NCBI RefSeq assembly: GCF_040529045.1
Contig: NZ_CP131914.1
Location: 1,472,501 to 1,536,500, forward strand
DNA: 64,000 nucleotides
Direction of reading: 5' to 3'
From: Xanthomonas indica
GTDB lineage: Bacteria > Pseudomonadota > Gammaproteobacteria > Xanthomonadales > Xanthomonadaceae
Shown here: piece by piece, positions 49,429 through 59,471 of the stretch
Numbering within the stretch: the first letter of the stretch is position 1
How the letters are laid out: the number at the start of each line of letters is the position of its first letter
The notes under the pieces: generated by a model
What the model was told of the DNA's origin: nothing
Database searches by the model: none
Seen by the model: only the letters and a program-made list of their open reading frames with translations
Program-made: the position numbers and the translations under genes

Positions 49429-50503
49429 ACTCGCCCGCTGGCTGCAGCAGCTCGAAAGCATGTTCGGGCTGTTCGGCTATCTGACCTTCCGCGGCATCCT
49501 CGCGGCGCTGACCTCGCTGTTCCTGTCGCTGTGGCTGGGCCCGGCGGTGATCCGCAAGCTGGCGCAGTTCAAGGGCGGCCAGCCGATCCGCCAGGACGGC
49601 CCGCAGACCCACTTCTCCAAGGCCGGCACCCCGACCATGGGCGGCTCGCTGATCCTGCTCACCGTGCTGCTGTCGGTGCTGCTGTGGGGCGACCTGCGCA
49701 ACCGCTATGTGTGGCTGGTGCTGGCGGTGATGCTGGCGTTCGGCGTGATCGGCTGGTACGACGACTGGATCAAGATCGTGCGCCGCGACCCGAACGGGCT
49801 GAAGTCGCGCTGGAAGTACCTGCTGCAGTCGATCTTCGGCCTGGCCGCCGGCCTGTTCCTGTACTACACCGCCGACGTGCCGGCGGCGATCACCTTCTAC
49901 ATCCCGATGTTCAAGTCGATCGCGCTGCCGCTGGCCGGGATCAGCTTCGTCGCCATCGCGTACTTCTGGATCGTCGGCTTCTCCAATGCGGTCAACCTGA
50001 CCGACGGCCTGGACGGCCTGGCGATCATGCCGACCGTGCTGGTGGCCTGCGCGCTGGGCGTGTTCGCCTATGCCTCGGGCAACGCGGTGTTCTCCGCCTA
50101 CCTGAAGATCCCGACCATCCCCGGCGCCGGCGAACTGATCATCATCTGCGCGGCGATCGCCGGCGCGGGCCTGGGCTTCCTGTGGTTCAACACCTATCCG
50201 GCGATGGTGTTCATGGGCGACATCGGCGCGCTGGCGCTGGGCGCGGTGCTGGGCACCATCGCGGTGATCGTGCGCCAGGAACTGGTGCTGGTGATCATGG
50301 GCGGCGTGTTCGTCATCGAGACCCTGTCGGTGATGATCCAGGTCGCCTCGTTCAAGCTCACCGGCAAGCGCGTGTTCCGCATGGCGCCGATCCACCACCA
50401 CTTCGAGCTGAAGGGCTGGCCGGAGCCGCGGGTGATCGTGCGCTTCTGGATCATTTCGGTGGTGCTGGTGCTGGTTGGCCTGGCCACGTTGAAGGTGCGC
50501 TGA
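49418..50503 (+). CDS. mraY: MraY, phospho-MurNAc-pentapeptide translocase
   Basis: This 361-residue integral membrane enzyme makes lipid I from UDP-MurNAc-pentapeptide and undecaprenyl phosphate. About ten hydrophobic helices are visible. The signature motifs are [32 protein letters not shown] (catalytic acidic pair), [11 protein letters not shown] and [18 protein letters not shown]. The length is normal. The start lies inside the murF end, and the stop shares a base with the ftsW ATG (TGATG), so translation is coupled on both sides. Confidence 0.97.
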   Translation: MLLELARWLQQLESMFGLFGYLTFRGILAALTSLFLSLWLGPAVIRKLAQFKGGQPIRQDGPQTHFSKAGTPTMGGSLILLTVLLSVLLWGDLRNRYVWLVLAVMLAFGVIGWYDDWIKIVRRDPNGLKSRWKYLLQSIFGLAAGLFLYYTADVPAAITFYIPMFKSIALPLAGISFVAIAYFWIVGFSNAVNLTDGLDGLAIMPTVLVACALGVFAYASGNAVFSAYLKIPTIPGAGELIIICAAIAGAGLGFLWFNTYPAMVFMGDIGALALGAVLGTIAVIVRQELVLVIMGGVFVIETLSVMIQVASFKLTGKRVFRMAPIHHHFELKGWPEPRVIVRFWIISVVLVLVGLATLKVR

Positions 50504-51825
50504 TGAACGACGCTGCCCGCCAAGCGACCCGCCTGGAGGCCATCGGTGGCCGCTACGACCCGTGGCTGCTCGGTGCCGCGGTGGCGCTGGCGTCGCTGGG
50601 CGTGGTGATGGTCGGCTCCAGCTCGATCGAGCTGACCACCAGCCCGTTCTACTACCTCAGCCGCCACCTGCTGTTCCTGGCCGGCGGTGTCGGCCTGGCG
50701 ATCTGGGCGATGCGCACCGAACTGAAGAACATCGAGCAGTACAACCAGTTGCTGCTGCTGGCCTGCTTCGGCCTGCTGCTGGTGGTGTTCGTGCCCGGTC
50801 TCGGCAGCACCGTCAACGGCGCGCGGCGCTGGATCAACCTGGGCATCTCGCGCTTCCAGACCGTGGAAGCGGTGAAGGTGCTGTACATCGTGTGGCTGTC
50901 CAGCTACCTGGTGCGCTTCCGCGACGAGGTCAACGCGACCTGGCCGGCGATGCTCAAGCCGCTGGGCGTGGCGGTGGCGCTGGTCGGCCTGCTGCTGCTG
51001 CAGCCGGACTTCGGTTCCTCCACGCTGCTGCTGGCGATCACCGCCGGCATGCTGGTGCTGGGCGGGGTGAACCTGCCGCGCATGTCGATGCCGATCGTGA
51101 TCGGCCTGCCGGTGTTCGCCTTCATCGCGATCCTCGAGCCGTACCGCCTGCGCCGCATCACCTCGTTCCTGGATCCGTGGGCCGACCAGCTCGGCTCCGG
51201 CTACCAGCTGTCCAACGCGCTGATGGCGGTGGGTCGCGGCGAACTGTTAGGGGTCGGCCTGGGCGGCTCGGTGCAGAAGCTCAACTATCTGCCGGAAGCG
51301 CATACCGACTTCATCTTCTCGGTCATCGCCGAAGAGCTGGGCTTCGTCGGCGTGTGCCTGATCATCTCGCTGTACGCGCTGCTGGTCGGCCGTGCGTTCT
51401 GGCTGGGCATGCGCTGCGTGGAGATGAAGCGCCATTTCTCCGGCTACATCGCCTTCGGCATCGGCCTGTGGATCAGCCTGCAGAGCTTCGTCTCGGTCGG
51501 CGTGAACCTGGGCATCCTGCCGACCAAGGGCCTGACCCTGCCGCTGATCTCCGCCGGCGGTTCCAGCGTGCTGATGACCTGCGTGGCGATGGGCCTGCTG
51601 CTGCGCGTGTCCTACGAACTCAATCGCGCCGAGCGCCAGGTGGCGCTGGTGCGCAGCGACGCGGCGATGCCGGTCAAGCAGACCGTGGACAACGCCGAGG
51701 ACCTGCATGCCGCGCGCGAGGCCAGCGCCAGCGCGGTCGCCGCGGCGATCCAGGGCGGCGCCCCGGGGCGCGGCACCAGCCGCATGCAGCCGCGCGTCGA
51801 ACCCACGTTCGGGAGGCTGGGATGA
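50503..51825 (+). CDS. ftsW: FtsW, septal glycosyltransferase/SEDS protein
   Basis: This 440-residue SEDS-family membrane protein polymerises septal peptidoglycan with FtsI. Around ten transmembrane helices are visible. Motifs include [31 protein letters not shown] (catalytic Asp), [45 protein letters not shown] and [23 protein letters not shown]. The C-terminal cytoplasmic tail (about 60 residues) is Ala-rich and longer than usual. It overlaps murG by four bases. Confidence 0.96.
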   Translation: MNDAARQATRLEAIGGRYDPWLLGAAVALASLGVVMVGSSSIELTTSPFYYLSRHLLFLAGGVGLAIWAMRTELKNIEQYNQLLLLACFGLLLVVFVPGLGSTVNGARRWINLGISRFQTVEAVKVLYIVWLSSYLVRFRDEVNATWPAMLKPLGVAVALVGLLLLQPDFGSSTLLLAITAGMLVLGGVNLPRMSMPIVIGLPVFAFIAILEPYRLRRITSFLDPWADQLGSGYQLSNALMAVGRGELLGVGLGGSVQKLNYLPEAHTDFIFSVIAEELGFVGVCLIISLYALLVGRAFWLGMRCVEMKRHFSGYIAFGIGLWISLQSFVSVGVNLGILPTKGLTLPLISAGGSSVLMTCVAMGLLLRVSYELNRAERQVALVRSDAAMPVKQTVDNAEDLHAAREASASAVAAAIQGGAPGRGTSRMQPRVEPTFGRLG

Positions 51826-53069
51826 GCACGGTGCAGGGCAGTCGTCCGGTGATGATCCTCGCCGGCGGCACTGGCGGACACATCTTCCCCGCGCTGGCCG
51901 TGGCCAAGGTGCTGCGCGCGCGCGGCGTGCCGGTGGTGTGGCTGGGCGCGGCCGGGCGCATGGAAACGCGGCTGGTGCCGGAACACGGCATCGAGCTGGA
52001 CACCATCGAGATCGGCGGACTGCGCGGCAAGGGCGCGCTGGCCCTGTTCGGCGCGCCGGTGCGGGTGCTGCGCGCGGTGCGCGCTGCCGGCTTCGTGCTG
52101 CGCCGGCGCGCGCCGCGCGCGGTGATCAGCTTCGGCGGCTTCGCGGCCGGTCCCGGTGGCCTGGCCGCGCGGCTGCTCAAGCTGCCGCTGCTGGTGCACG
52201 AACAGAACCGCGCGCCGGGCCTGACCAACAAGGTGCTGGCACGCGTGGCACGGCGTGTGCTGACCGGCTTCCCCGGCAGCTTCGCCACGCGCGAGGAAGC
52301 GGTAGGCAACCCGGTGCGCGCCGAGATCGCCGCACTGGCGCCGCCGGCGCAGCGCCTGGCCGCACGCCACGGCGCGCCGCGGCTGCTGGTGCTGGGCGGC
52401 AGCCAGGGCGCACGCGTGCTCAACCAGGCGTTGCCGCAGGCGCTGGCCGCGCTCGGCGTGGCCGTCGAGGTGCGCCACCAGTGCGGCGAAGCGCTGCGCG
52501 AGGAAGCCGCGCGCGCCTACGCCGACGCCGGCGTCGCCGCCAGCGTCGAAGCCTTCATTGGCGACATGGCTGCTGCCTACGCCTGGGCCGATCTGGTGGT
52601 GTGTCGCGCTGGCGCCTCGACCCTGGCCGAACTGTGCGCGGTCGGCATCGGCAGCGTGCTGGTGCCGTTCGCCGCCGCCGTCGACGACCACCAGACCCGC
52701 AACGCCGAATACCTGGTCGAGCGCGGCGCCGCCGTGCTGCTGAAGCAGGACGACGCCCTCGCCGGGCACTTGCAGCGCGTCCTGCGCGACCTGCTGGCGC
52801 AGCCGGCGCAGCGCCTGGCGATGGCCGAGGCCGCGCGCGAGCTGGCCAAGCCGGATGCGGCCGAGCGGATCGCGGACATCGTGCTCGAAGAAGCCGGGAA
52901 TGGAGAACCGGGAATGGGGAATGGGTACAAGCACAATCAAGGGCAGAATCACGCAGTGACACACGCAGACACGAACACGCGGCAGGCGCGGATCGCCGCC
53001 AGCGCTTCGCTTTTCCCGAATCCCGAATCCCGATTCCCGAATCCCGCCTCCGCAGGAGGCCAACAATGA
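51822..53069 (+). CDS. murG: MurG, lipid II-forming GlcNAc transferase with element-derived tail
   Basis: This 415-residue peripheral membrane GT28 glycosyltransferase makes lipid II. Motifs are [74 protein letters not shown] and [34 protein letters not shown]. The normal end is near DIVLEEA. The last 50 residues or so, from [10 protein letters not shown] through [16 protein letters not shown], come from a heptad element. E. coli MurG is 355 residues, so the excess agrees with the insertion. The murC start overlaps the stop. Confidence 0.95.
   Translation: MSTVQGSRPVMILAGGTGGHIFPALAVAKVLRARGVPVVWLGAAGRMETRLVPEHGIELDTIEIGGLRGKGALALFGAPVRVLRAVRAAGFVLRRRAPRAVISFGGFAAGPGGLAARLLKLPLLVHEQNRAPGLTNKVLARVARRVLTGFPGSFATREEAVGNPVRAEIAALAPPAQRLAARHGAPRLLVLGGSQGARVLNQALPQALAALGVAVEVRHQCGEALREEAARAYADAGVAASVEAFIGDMAAAYAWADLVVCRAGASTLAELCAVGIGSVLVPFAAAVDDHQTRNAEYLVERGAAVLLKQDDALAGHLQRVLRDLLAQPAQRLAMAEAARELAKPDAAERIADIVLEEAGNGEPGMGNGYKHNQGQNHAVTHADTNTRQARIAASASLFPNPESRFPNPASAGGQQ
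52893..53051. repeat. Inverted heptad element 7 (inside the murG end)
   Basis: The left arm begins GCCGGGAATGGAG and continues with GGGAATG units. The right arm (CGAATCC units and one GATTCCC) ends CCCGCCTCC. The core is longer than elsewhere and contains ATCAAGGGCAG. The murC ribosome-binding site AGGAGG starts within a few bases of the right end. Confidence 0.85.
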
Positions 53070-54502
53070 TCCGCCGCCTCCACGACACCGGCGATCTGGT
53101 CCGCGCGTTCCCGCGCGTGCATTTCGTCGGCATCGGCGGTACCGGCATGAGCGGCATCGCCGAGGTCATGCTGACCCTGGGTTACGAGGTTTCCGGCTCG
53201 GACAACGCCGACAACGCGGCGACCCGGCGCCTGGTCAAGCTCGGCGCGCGGGTGATGCGCGGGCACTCGGCCGCCAACGTGCTCGGCACCGACTGCGTGG
53301 TGGTGTCCAGCGCGATCCGCGAGGACAACCCGGAACTGATGGAGGCGCGCAGCCAGCGCATTCCGATCATGCCGCGCGCGGCGATGCTGGCCGAGCTGAT
53401 GCGCTTCCGCCGCGGCATCGCGGTGGCCGGCACCCACGGCAAGACCACCACCACCAGCCTGGCCGCGGCGGTGCTTAGCGAAGGCGGGCTGGACCCGACC
53501 TTCGTGATCGGCGGCCAGCTGCTCGCCGCCGGCGCCAACGCCAAGCTCGGCGGCGGCCAGTGGCTGGTGGCCGAGGCCGACGAGAGCGACGGCAGCTTCC
53601 TGCGCCTGAATCCGCTGATCTCGGTCATCACCAACATCGATGCCGATCACCTGGAGAACTACGGCAACGACTTCGCCCGGGTGCAGGCCGCGTTCGCCGA
53701 GTTCCTGCAGCGCCTGCCGTTCTACGGCCTGGCGGTCCTGTGCATCGACGATCCGGAAGTGGCCGCGCTGGCGGCGAAGACGCCGCGCCACGTGATGAGC
53801 TACGGCCTCAGCGAGAACGCCGACGTGCGCGCCGAGGACGTGGTCCAGGATGGCCCGCGCATGCGCTTCACCCTGCGCCTGCCGGAAGGCAGCAGCATCC
53901 CGGTGACCCTGGCGCTGCCGGGCCGCCACAACGTGCTCAACGCCCTGGCCGCCGCCGCCATCGGCTGGCAGCTGGGCGTGGCGCCGGAGGCGATCGCCAG
54001 TGCGCTGCAGGGCTTCGCCGGCATCGGCCGCCGCTTCAACGACCTGGGCGAGGTCACCACCGCCGGCGGCGCGCGCGTGCGCGTGGTCGACGACTATGGC
54101 CACCATCCGCGCGAACTGGCCGCAGTGTTCGCCGCCGCCCGTGGCGGCTGGCCGGACAAGCGCCTGGTGGTCGCGTTCCAGCCGCATCGCTACAGCCGCA
54201 CCCGCGACCAGTTCGACGCGTTCGCCGCGGTGCTGTCGGAAGTGGACGCGCTGGTGCTCAGCGAGGTCTACCCGGCTGGCGAGGCGCCGATCCCGGGGGC
54301 CGACGCGCGCTCGCTGGCCCGCGCGATCCGCGCGCGTGGCCGCAGCGAGCCGGTCGTGGTCGGCCAGGTCGGCGAACTCGGCAGCGTGCTGCCGGACGTG
54401 CTGCAGGACGGTGACCTGCTGCTGATGATGGGGGCGGGCGACATCGGCTACGTCGCCCAGCACATCGCCCAGCACGGCTTCGCCGGCGGAGCGGACGCAT
54501 GA
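53066..54502 (+). CDS. murC: MurC, UDP-MurNAc-L-alanine ligase
   Basis: This 478-residue ligase starts peptide synthesis on UDP-MurNAc. Motifs are [17 protein letters not shown] (the UDP-binding dinucleotide loop), [50 protein letters not shown] and [20 protein letters not shown] lies eight bases before the ATG. The start overlaps the murG stop, and the stop overlaps ddlB (ATGA). The ligase is complete and ordinary in length. Confidence 0.97.
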   Translation: MIRRLHDTGDLVRAFPRVHFVGIGGTGMSGIAEVMLTLGYEVSGSDNADNAATRRLVKLGARVMRGHSAANVLGTDCVVVSSAIREDNPELMEARSQRIPIMPRAAMLAELMRFRRGIAVAGTHGKTTTTSLAAAVLSEGGLDPTFVIGGQLLAAGANAKLGGGQWLVAEADESDGSFLRLNPLISVITNIDADHLENYGNDFARVQAAFAEFLQRLPFYGLAVLCIDDPEVAALAAKTPRHVMSYGLSENADVRAEDVVQDGPRMRFTLRLPEGSSIPVTLALPGRHNVLNALAAAAIGWQLGVAPEAIASALQGFAGIGRRFNDLGEVTTAGGARVRVVDDYGHHPRELAAVFAAARGGWPDKRLVVAFQPHRYSRTRDQFDAFAAVLSEVDALVLSEVYPAGEAPIPGADARSLARAIRARGRSEPVVVGQVGELGSVLPDVLQDGDLLLMMGAGDIGYVAQHIAQHGFAGGADA

Positions 54503-55440
54503 GCGCACAGACCCTGCCGCCGCCGCACGTCACCGACCCGGCCGTGTTCGGCCGCGTCGCCGTGCTGCTCGGTGGCAGCTCCAGCGAACGCGAGGTGTCG
54601 CTGAACTCCGGCGCCAACGTGCTCGAGGCGCTGCGCAGCCGCGGTGTCGACGCGCAGCCGGTGGACGGCATCCCGGCCTTGCTCGAGCGCATCCGCGCCG
54701 GCGAGGTCGACCGCGTGTTCAACATCCTGCATGGCGGCGACGGCGAGAACGGCGTGCTGCAGGGCCTGCTGCGCGCGCTGCAGGTGCCGTTCACCGGTCC
54801 CGACGTGCTCGGCAGCGCGCTGACCCTGGACAAGATCCGCACCAAGCAGGTGTGGATCGCCGCCGGCCTGCCGACCCCGGGCTTCGCCCGCATCGACGCC
54901 CAGGCCGACCTGGCCGCGGCGGCTGCCGCGCTGGGCTACCCGCTGTTCGTCAAGCCGGCCTGCGAAGGTTCCAGCGTCGGCGTGTTCCGCGTGCTGGCCG
55001 AGGCCGACCTGGCGCCGGTGCGCGCCTTCGCCGCCGACTACCACGGCGAACTGCTGATGGAGCAGATGGTGCAGGGCGAGGAATACACCGTCGGCATCCT
55101 TGGCGACATCGCGCTGCCGTCGATCCGCATCGTCCCCGCCGGCGACTGGTACGACTACCACGCCAAGTACATCGCCGAGGACACCCAGTACCTGTGCCCG
55201 GGCATGGACGGCGAGGACGAGACCCAGATCCGCCAGCTCGCCCTGCAGGCGTTCGCCGCCGCCGGCTGCAGCGGCTGGGGCCGCGTGGACGTGATGCGCG
55301 ACCGCGTGCGCGGCCTGCAGCTGATCGAGGTCAACACGGCTCCGGGCATGACCAGCCACTCGCTGGTGCCCAAGGCCGCGGCGCAACTGGGCGTGGACTT
55401 CGCCGGCCTGTGCTGGCGCATCCTGGAGCAGACGCTGTGA
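54499..55440 (+). CDS. ddlB: D-alanine-D-alanine ligase
   Basis: This 313-residue ATP-grasp ligase makes the D-Ala-D-Ala dipeptide used by MurF. Typical motifs are [19 protein letters not shown] (residues 17-35), [53 protein letters not shown], and the C-terminal [19 protein letters not shown]. The length is typical. The gene is followed directly by a heptad element that bridges to ftsQ. Confidence 0.96.
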   Translation: MSAQTLPPPHVTDPAVFGRVAVLLGGSSSEREVSLNSGANVLEALRSRGVDAQPVDGIPALLERIRAGEVDRVFNILHGGDGENGVLQGLLRALQVPFTGPDVLGSALTLDKIRTKQVWIAAGLPTPGFARIDAQADLAAAAAALGYPLFVKPACEGSSVGVFRVLAEADLAPVRAFAADYHGELLMEQMVQGEEYTVGILGDIALPSIRIVPAGDWYDYHAKYIAEDTQYLCPGMDGEDETQIRQLALQAFAAAGCSGWGRVDVMRDRVRGLQLIEVNTAPGMTSHSLVPKAAAQLGVDFAGLCWRILEQTL

Positions 55441-55441
55441 A

Positions 55442-55552
55442 GCCGGGATTGGGGATTCGGGATTGGGGATTCGCACCGTCGGCGCTTCGCGCCGCCGGCG
55501 AGTTCCGCTGTGCGCGTTGCGCCAATCCCCAATCCCCAATCCCCAATCCCGC
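55442..55552. repeat. Inverted heptad element 8 (ddlB-ftsQ)
   Basis: The left arm starts one base after the ddlB stop (GCCGGGATTGGGGATTCGGG type, four units). The right arm has four CAATCCC units. The arms can form a stem of about 28 bp. The core itself contains a smaller palindrome (CGGCGCTTCGCGCCG). Confidence 0.9.
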
Positions 55553-55570
55553 GCACCGGAAGGTGCGCCA

Positions 55571-56425
55571 ATGAACGCCTCCCTGCGCATCCTCGCCTGG
55601 CTGCTGGCGCTGGCCCTGGTCGCGCTGCCGATCGTGGCCGTGCTCAACGGTTGGGTCGGCGCCGAGCGCTGGCCGCTCAGCCGGTTGCAGGTGAGCGGCG
55701 ACTTCAAGCGCGTGTCCGCCGAGCAGTTGCGCCAGGTGGTGCTGCCGTATGCGCGGCGCGGCTTCTTCGCGGTGCGCCTGCAGGATGCGCAGGACGCGAT
55801 CGAGCGCCTGCCGTGGGTGGAGAGTGCGCGGGTGCGCAAGCGCTGGCCGGATGTGCTGGAAGTGCGCGTCGTCGAGCACCGTCCGTTCGCGCGCTGGGGC
55901 GAAGACCGCATGCTGTCCGAGCAGGGCCGCATCTTCGCCCTGCCCAACGAACTGCGCGACGTGGCCTTGCCGCACCTGGCTGGTCCGGATGCCAAGGCCG
56001 CCGACGTGGTCGCGCTGTACAACGCCTCGCGCGCGCTGTTCGCGCCGGTCGGTTTGCCGGTGCAGGGCGTGGCCCTGGACGCGCGCGGCAGCTGGTCGCT
56101 GGCACTGGGCAACGGCGTGCAGGTGGTGGTCGGCCGCGACGACGCACGCGCCCGCCTGGAGCGCTTCGCCCGCGTGCTGCCGCAACTGCTGCAGCCGGGC
56201 CAGCCGCCGCTGGCGCGCGCCGACCTGCGCTACACCAACGGATTCACCGTGGCATGGGTGCCCGAGAGCAAAGAGCCGAGCAAGGAGCCGGGTAAGGAGA
56301 AGAAGCCCGCGGCGCCGGCCCAGCCCACACGCCATGCGGCACTGGCCGACCCTCCGCCCCGTCGCGAGAGCCCGCTCTTCTCCCTTCCCCATTCCCGATT
56401 CTCTATTCCCGGCTCCAAGACATGA
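55571..56425 (+). CDS. ftsQ: Cell division protein FtsQ
   Basis: This 284-residue bitopic inner-membrane divisome protein has a transmembrane helix at residues 6-28 (LRILAWLLALALVALPIVAVL). A POTRA domain follows (PLSRLQVSGDFKRVSAEQLRQVV), then the beta domain with LPWVESARVRKRWPDVLEVRVVEHRPFARWG. The ATG is preceded by GGAAGGTGCGCCA. The C-terminal 55 residues (charged, then Pro/Ser-rich, ending [14 protein letters not shown]) are unlike FtsQ elsewhere and end in the right arm of a heptad element. The stop overlaps ftsA. Confidence 0.92.
   Translation: MNASLRILAWLLALALVALPIVAVLNGWVGAERWPLSRLQVSGDFKRVSAEQLRQVVLPYARRGFFAVRLQDAQDAIERLPWVESARVRKRWPDVLEVRVVEHRPFARWGEDRMLSEQGRIFALPNELRDVALPHLAGPDAKAADVVALYNASRALFAPVGLPVQGVALDARGSWSLALGNGVQVVVGRDDARARLERFARVLPQLLQPGQPPLARADLRYTNGFTVAWVPESKEPSKEPGKEKKPAAPAQPTRHAALADPPPRRESPLFSLPHSRFSIPGSKT
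56284..56416. repeat. Heptad element 9 (inside the ftsQ end, decayed left arm)
   Basis: The right arm is clear (CCATTCCCGATTCTC, then TATTCCCGGCTCC, ending six bases before the ftsA ATG). A decayed left end reads GGAGCCGGGTAAGG at 56284. The whole element is coding in ftsQ. Its left end is a weaker call than the others. Confidence 0.55.
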
Positions 56426-57657
56426 ACCGCAAAGGCGACAAATCCCTCATCGTTGGACTGGACATCGGCACCTCCAAGGTCGTCGCGCTGGTCGGCGAAT
56501 ACTCGCCCGGCAATCCGATCGAGGTGATCGGCATCGGTTCGCATGAGTCGCGCGGCCTCAAGCGCGGCGTGGTGGTGGACATCGAATCCACCGTGCAGTC
56601 GATCCAGCGCGCGATCGAGGAAGCCGAGCTGATGGCCGGCTGCGAGATCCGCTCGGTGTACGCCTCGATCTCCGGCAACCACGTGCAGTGCAAGAACTCG
56701 CCGGGCATCGTCCCGATCCGCGACGGCGAGGTGACCTGGAACGACCTGGACCGCGTGCTGGAAGCGGCCAAGGCGGTGGCGATCCCCGCCGACCAGCGCA
56801 TCCTCCACGCGATCCCGCGCGAGTACGTGCTGGACGATTCGCAGGAAGGCATCCGCAACCCGGTCGGCATGACCGGCGTGCGCCTGGAGGTGCACGCGCA
56901 CCTGGTGGTGTGCGCGCAGTCGGCCGCGGCCAACATCAGCAAGTGCGTGCAGCGCTGCGGCCTGCAGGTGGACGACCTGATCCTGTCCTCGCTGGCGTCC
57001 TCGGTGGCGGTGCTGACCGCCGACGAGCGCGAGCTGGGCGTGGTGCTGGTGGACATGGGCGCCGGCACCACCGACCTGGCGGTGTTCGTGCAGGGCGCGA
57101 TCTGCCACACCGCCTCGCTGCCGATCGCCGGCGACCACGTCACCAACGACATCGCGCACATGCTGCGCACGCCGACCCCGGAAGCCGAGCAGATCAAGGT
57201 GCGCTACGCCTGCGCGCTGGCGCAGCTGGCCACCGCGGAAGAAAGCATCCAGGTGCCCAGCGTCGGCGACCGCCCGCCGCGGCGCATGCCGCGCCATTCG
57301 CTGGCGCAGGCGGTGCAGGGCCGCTACGAGGAAATCTTCGAGATGGTGCAGGCCGAACTGCGCCGTTCCGGCTTCGAGGAACTGGTGCGCGCCGGCATGG
57401 TGCTCACCGGCGGCGCTTCGAAGATGGAAGGCGTGGTCGAACTGGCCGAGGAAATGGTGCAGATGCCGGTGCGCGTGGGCATTCCCCAGCACGTCACCGG
57501 CCTGGGCGAAGTCGTCGGCAACCCGGTGCACGCGACTGGCGTGGGCCTGCTGCTGATGGGCAGCCAGATCGAACACCCGCGCCGCCCGTCGCTGCCGACA
57601 GGCCGCGCCGGCAGCTTGTTCAAGAAATTGAAGAACTGGTATCGCGGCGAGTTCTGA
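56422..57657 (+). CDS. ftsA: Cell division protein FtsA
   Basis: This 411-residue actin-like protein tethers FtsZ to the membrane. Features are LIVGLDIGTSKVVALVGE (phosphate 1), the SHS2/1C domain (DIESTVQSIQRAIEEAELMAG), LVDMGAGTTDLAVFVQG (phosphate 2), VLTGGASKMEGVVELAEEMV (adenosine motif) and a C-terminal amphipathic membrane-targeting helix, GSLFKKLKNWYRGEF. The ATG overlaps the ftsQ stop. Two heptad-type arrays lie between this gene and ftsZ. Confidence 0.97.
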   Translation: MNRKGDKSLIVGLDIGTSKVVALVGEYSPGNPIEVIGIGSHESRGLKRGVVVDIESTVQSIQRAIEEAELMAGCEIRSVYASISGNHVQCKNSPGIVPIRDGEVTWNDLDRVLEAAKAVAIPADQRILHAIPREYVLDDSQEGIRNPVGMTGVRLEVHAHLVVCAQSAAANISKCVQRCGLQVDDLILSSLASSVAVLTADERELGVVLVDMGAGTTDLAVFVQGAICHTASLPIAGDHVTNDIAHMLRTPTPEAEQIKVRYACALAQLATAEESIQVPSVGDRPPRRMPRHSLAQAVQGRYEEIFEMVQAELRRSGFEELVRAGMVLTGGASKMEGVVELAEEMVQMPVRVGIPQHVTGLGEVVGNPVHATGVGLLLMGSQIEHPRRPSLPTGRAGSLFKKLKNWYRGEF

Positions 57658-57659
57658 TG

Positions 57660-57930
57660 GAGCCGGGATTGGGGATTCGAGATTCGGGATTGGTGGGAGC
57701 AACAGCGGTAGGCAGAGAGAGAGTAGAGAGCGGTAGGTAGGCAGGCGATAAGTTTTTTGCAGTGATTCCGCCGCGGAGCAGGGCATGGGACTGGAGGGCC
57801 GCTTTTGCGAATCCCCAATCCCGAATCCCCAATCCCGGCATCCAAACAACAACACTCGCCGGACGGAGAGGCAGGAAAAAAGGATCGGAGTACTTCCGAA
57901 TCCCTAATCCCCAATCCCGAATCCCGGCTC
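57660..57930. repeat. Composite inverted heptad element 10 (ftsA-ftsZ)
   Basis: One left arm (57660-57692, beginning AGCCGGGATTGGGG) faces two right arms, at about 57807-57842 (ending CCCGGCATCC) and 57897-57930 (ending CCCGGCTC). The core contains GGAGCAACAGCGGTA, shared with the kdpC-kdpD element, plus a purine-rich stretch. The element fills almost all of the 288-bp gap; the ftsZ ribosome-binding site AGAGG follows at once. Confidence 0.85.
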
Positions 57931-57945
57931 AAAGAGGAAACGGAC

Positions 57946-59172
57946 ATGGCGCATTTCGAACTGATTGAAAAGATGGCACCCAATGCAGTGATCAAGGTCG
58001 TTGGCGTGGGCGGCGGCGGCGGCAACGCGGTCGCGCACATGGTCAGCAGCAGCGTGGACGGCGTGGAATTCATCACCGCCAACACCGACTCGCAGGCGAT
58101 CAAGAACTGCGGCGCCAAGCTGCAGCTGCAGCTCGGCACCAACGTCACCAAGGGCCTGGGCGCGGGCGCGAACCCGGAAGTCGGCCGCCAGGCCGCGCTG
58201 GAAGATCGCGAGCGCATCATGGACGCGCTGCAGGGTGCGGACATGGTGTTCATCACCGCCGGCATGGGCGGTGGCACCGGCACCGGCGCCGCGCCGGTGG
58301 TGGCGCAGCTGGCCAAGGAAATGGGCATCCTGACCGTGGCCGTGGTCACCAAGCCGTTCCCGTTCGAAGGCCGCCGCCGCATGCAGGTGGCGCTGAAGGG
58401 CATCGAGGAACTGAGCCAGCACTGCGACTCGCTGATCACCATTCCGAATGAAAAGCTGATCACCGTGCTCGGCCGCAACGCCACCATGATCCAGGCGTTC
58501 CGCGCCGCCAACGACGTGCTGCAGGGCGCGGTGCAGGGCATCGCCGACCTGATCGTGCGTCCGGGCCTGATCAACGTCGACTTCGCCGACGTGCGCACCG
58601 TGATGTCGGAAATGGGCCTGGCGATGATGGGTACCGGCTCGGCTCGCGGCGACGACCGCGCGCAGGCCGCCGCCGAAGCGGCGATCCAGAACCCGCTGCT
58701 GGACGACGTCAACCTGGCCGGCGCCAACGGCATCCTGGTCAACATCACCGCCGGCCCGGACTTCACCATGGCCGAGTTCGACGAGATCGGCCGCACCATC
58801 GAGGGCTTCTCCTCCGAGGACGCCACCGTGGTGGTCGGTACCGTGCTGGATCCGGACATGCAGGACGAAGTGCGCGTGACCGTGGTCGCCACCGGCCTGA
58901 ACCGCGCGGTGTCGCGCCAGTCGCAGCGTCCGGAGCAGCGCGCGCCGATCAAGCTGGTGCGCAACGCCACCACCGGCCAGCCGGAGTTCGGCGACTTCGA
59001 GCATGGCGGCGACGCCGTGTCCAAGGCGGTCGGCGGTGCGATGGGCCTGGGCCTGCGTCGTCCGAGCGGCGACGGCATGAGCGCGGCGGCGTCCGCACCG
59101 GCACCGGCCGCGGCCGACCTGCCGAGCGACTACCTGGATATTCCTGCGTTCCTGCGCCGTCAGGCCGACTGA
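57946..59172 (+). CDS. ftsZ: Cell division protein FtsZ
   Basis: This 408-residue tubulin-like GTPase forms the division ring. Motifs are [26 protein letters not shown], the tubulin signature [12 protein letters not shown] (residues 106-117), and the synergy loop [12 protein letters not shown]. The C-terminal peptide is [18 protein letters not shown], the conserved tail that binds FtsA and ZipA. AGAGGAAA lies about nine bases before the ATG. A 21-bp near copy of the gene's last codons lies 128 bases downstream. Confidence 0.98.
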   Translation: MAHFELIEKMAPNAVIKVVGVGGGGGNAVAHMVSSSVDGVEFITANTDSQAIKNCGAKLQLQLGTNVTKGLGAGANPEVGRQAALEDRERIMDALQGADMVFITAGMGGGTGTGAAPVVAQLAKEMGILTVAVVTKPFPFEGRRRMQVALKGIEELSQHCDSLITIPNEKLITVLGRNATMIQAFRAANDVLQGAVQGIADLIVRPGLINVDFADVRTVMSEMGLAMMGTGSARGDDRAQAAAEAAIQNPLLDDVNLAGANGILVNITAGPDFTMAEFDEIGRTIEGFSSEDATVVVGTVLDPDMQDEVRVTVVATGLNRAVSRQSQRPEQRAPIKLVRNATTGQPEFGDFEHGGDAVSKAVGGAMGLGLRRPSGDGMSAAASAPAPAAADLPSDYLDIPAFLRRQAD

Positions 59173-59237
59173 TGCCGTCCCTGGCGCAGCCGTCCGGCTT
59201 GCGGATGGGCCTGCCCGGCCGTCCATGGCCGGGCGCG

Positions 59238-59276
59238 GGGCCGCTCGCGAAGCAATGCTTCGCAAGCAAGCGGCCC
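59238..59276. other. Long nested hairpin downstream of ftsZ
   Basis: The outer stem GGGCCGCT/AGCGGCCC encloses an inner palindrome GCGAAGCA-A-TGCTTCGC. There is no T-run. It lies inside the 128-bp segment between the ftsZ end and the partial copy of that end. Confidence 0.7.
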
Positions 59277-59279
59277 GCC

Positions 59280-59300
59280 CTGCGCCGCCAGGCCGACTGA
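59280..59300 (+). repeat. Partial duplication of the ftsZ 3' end
   Basis: CTGCGCCGCCAGGCCGACTGA at 59280-59300 copies the ftsZ end at 59152-59172 with one mismatch, including the stop codon. The two copies bracket a 107-bp segment that carries the nested hairpin. Confidence 0.8.
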
Positions 59301-59385
59301 GGTCCGCGTCATCGGCCGGCGTCCGCGCCGGCCCGCAATACCGCCGTCCAGGAGCGCCTCCCTGGCCGGCGCGCCGTGTCCCTTG

Positions 59386-59416
59386 CTGCCGGGTCCTCGC
59401 GACCCGGCAGGTTTTT
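59386..59416 (+). terminator. Rho-independent terminator of the dcw cluster
   Basis: A 10-bp perfect stem (CTGCCGGGTC with GACCCGGCAG, five-base loop) is followed by GTTTTT. It lies 214 bases after ftsZ and should end most dcw transcription before lpxC. Confidence 0.9.
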
Positions 59417-59471
59417 GCGACGGCGACGCCGGCACGGGCCAGCGTTGCACCCATGGGATGCTGTGACCGCT

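Noticed and set aside
14304-57930. Heptad arms as Rho-independent terminators
   Set aside because: The arms can form long stems but lack a T-run after the right arm, and most copies lie inside operons whose downstream genes must be expressed.
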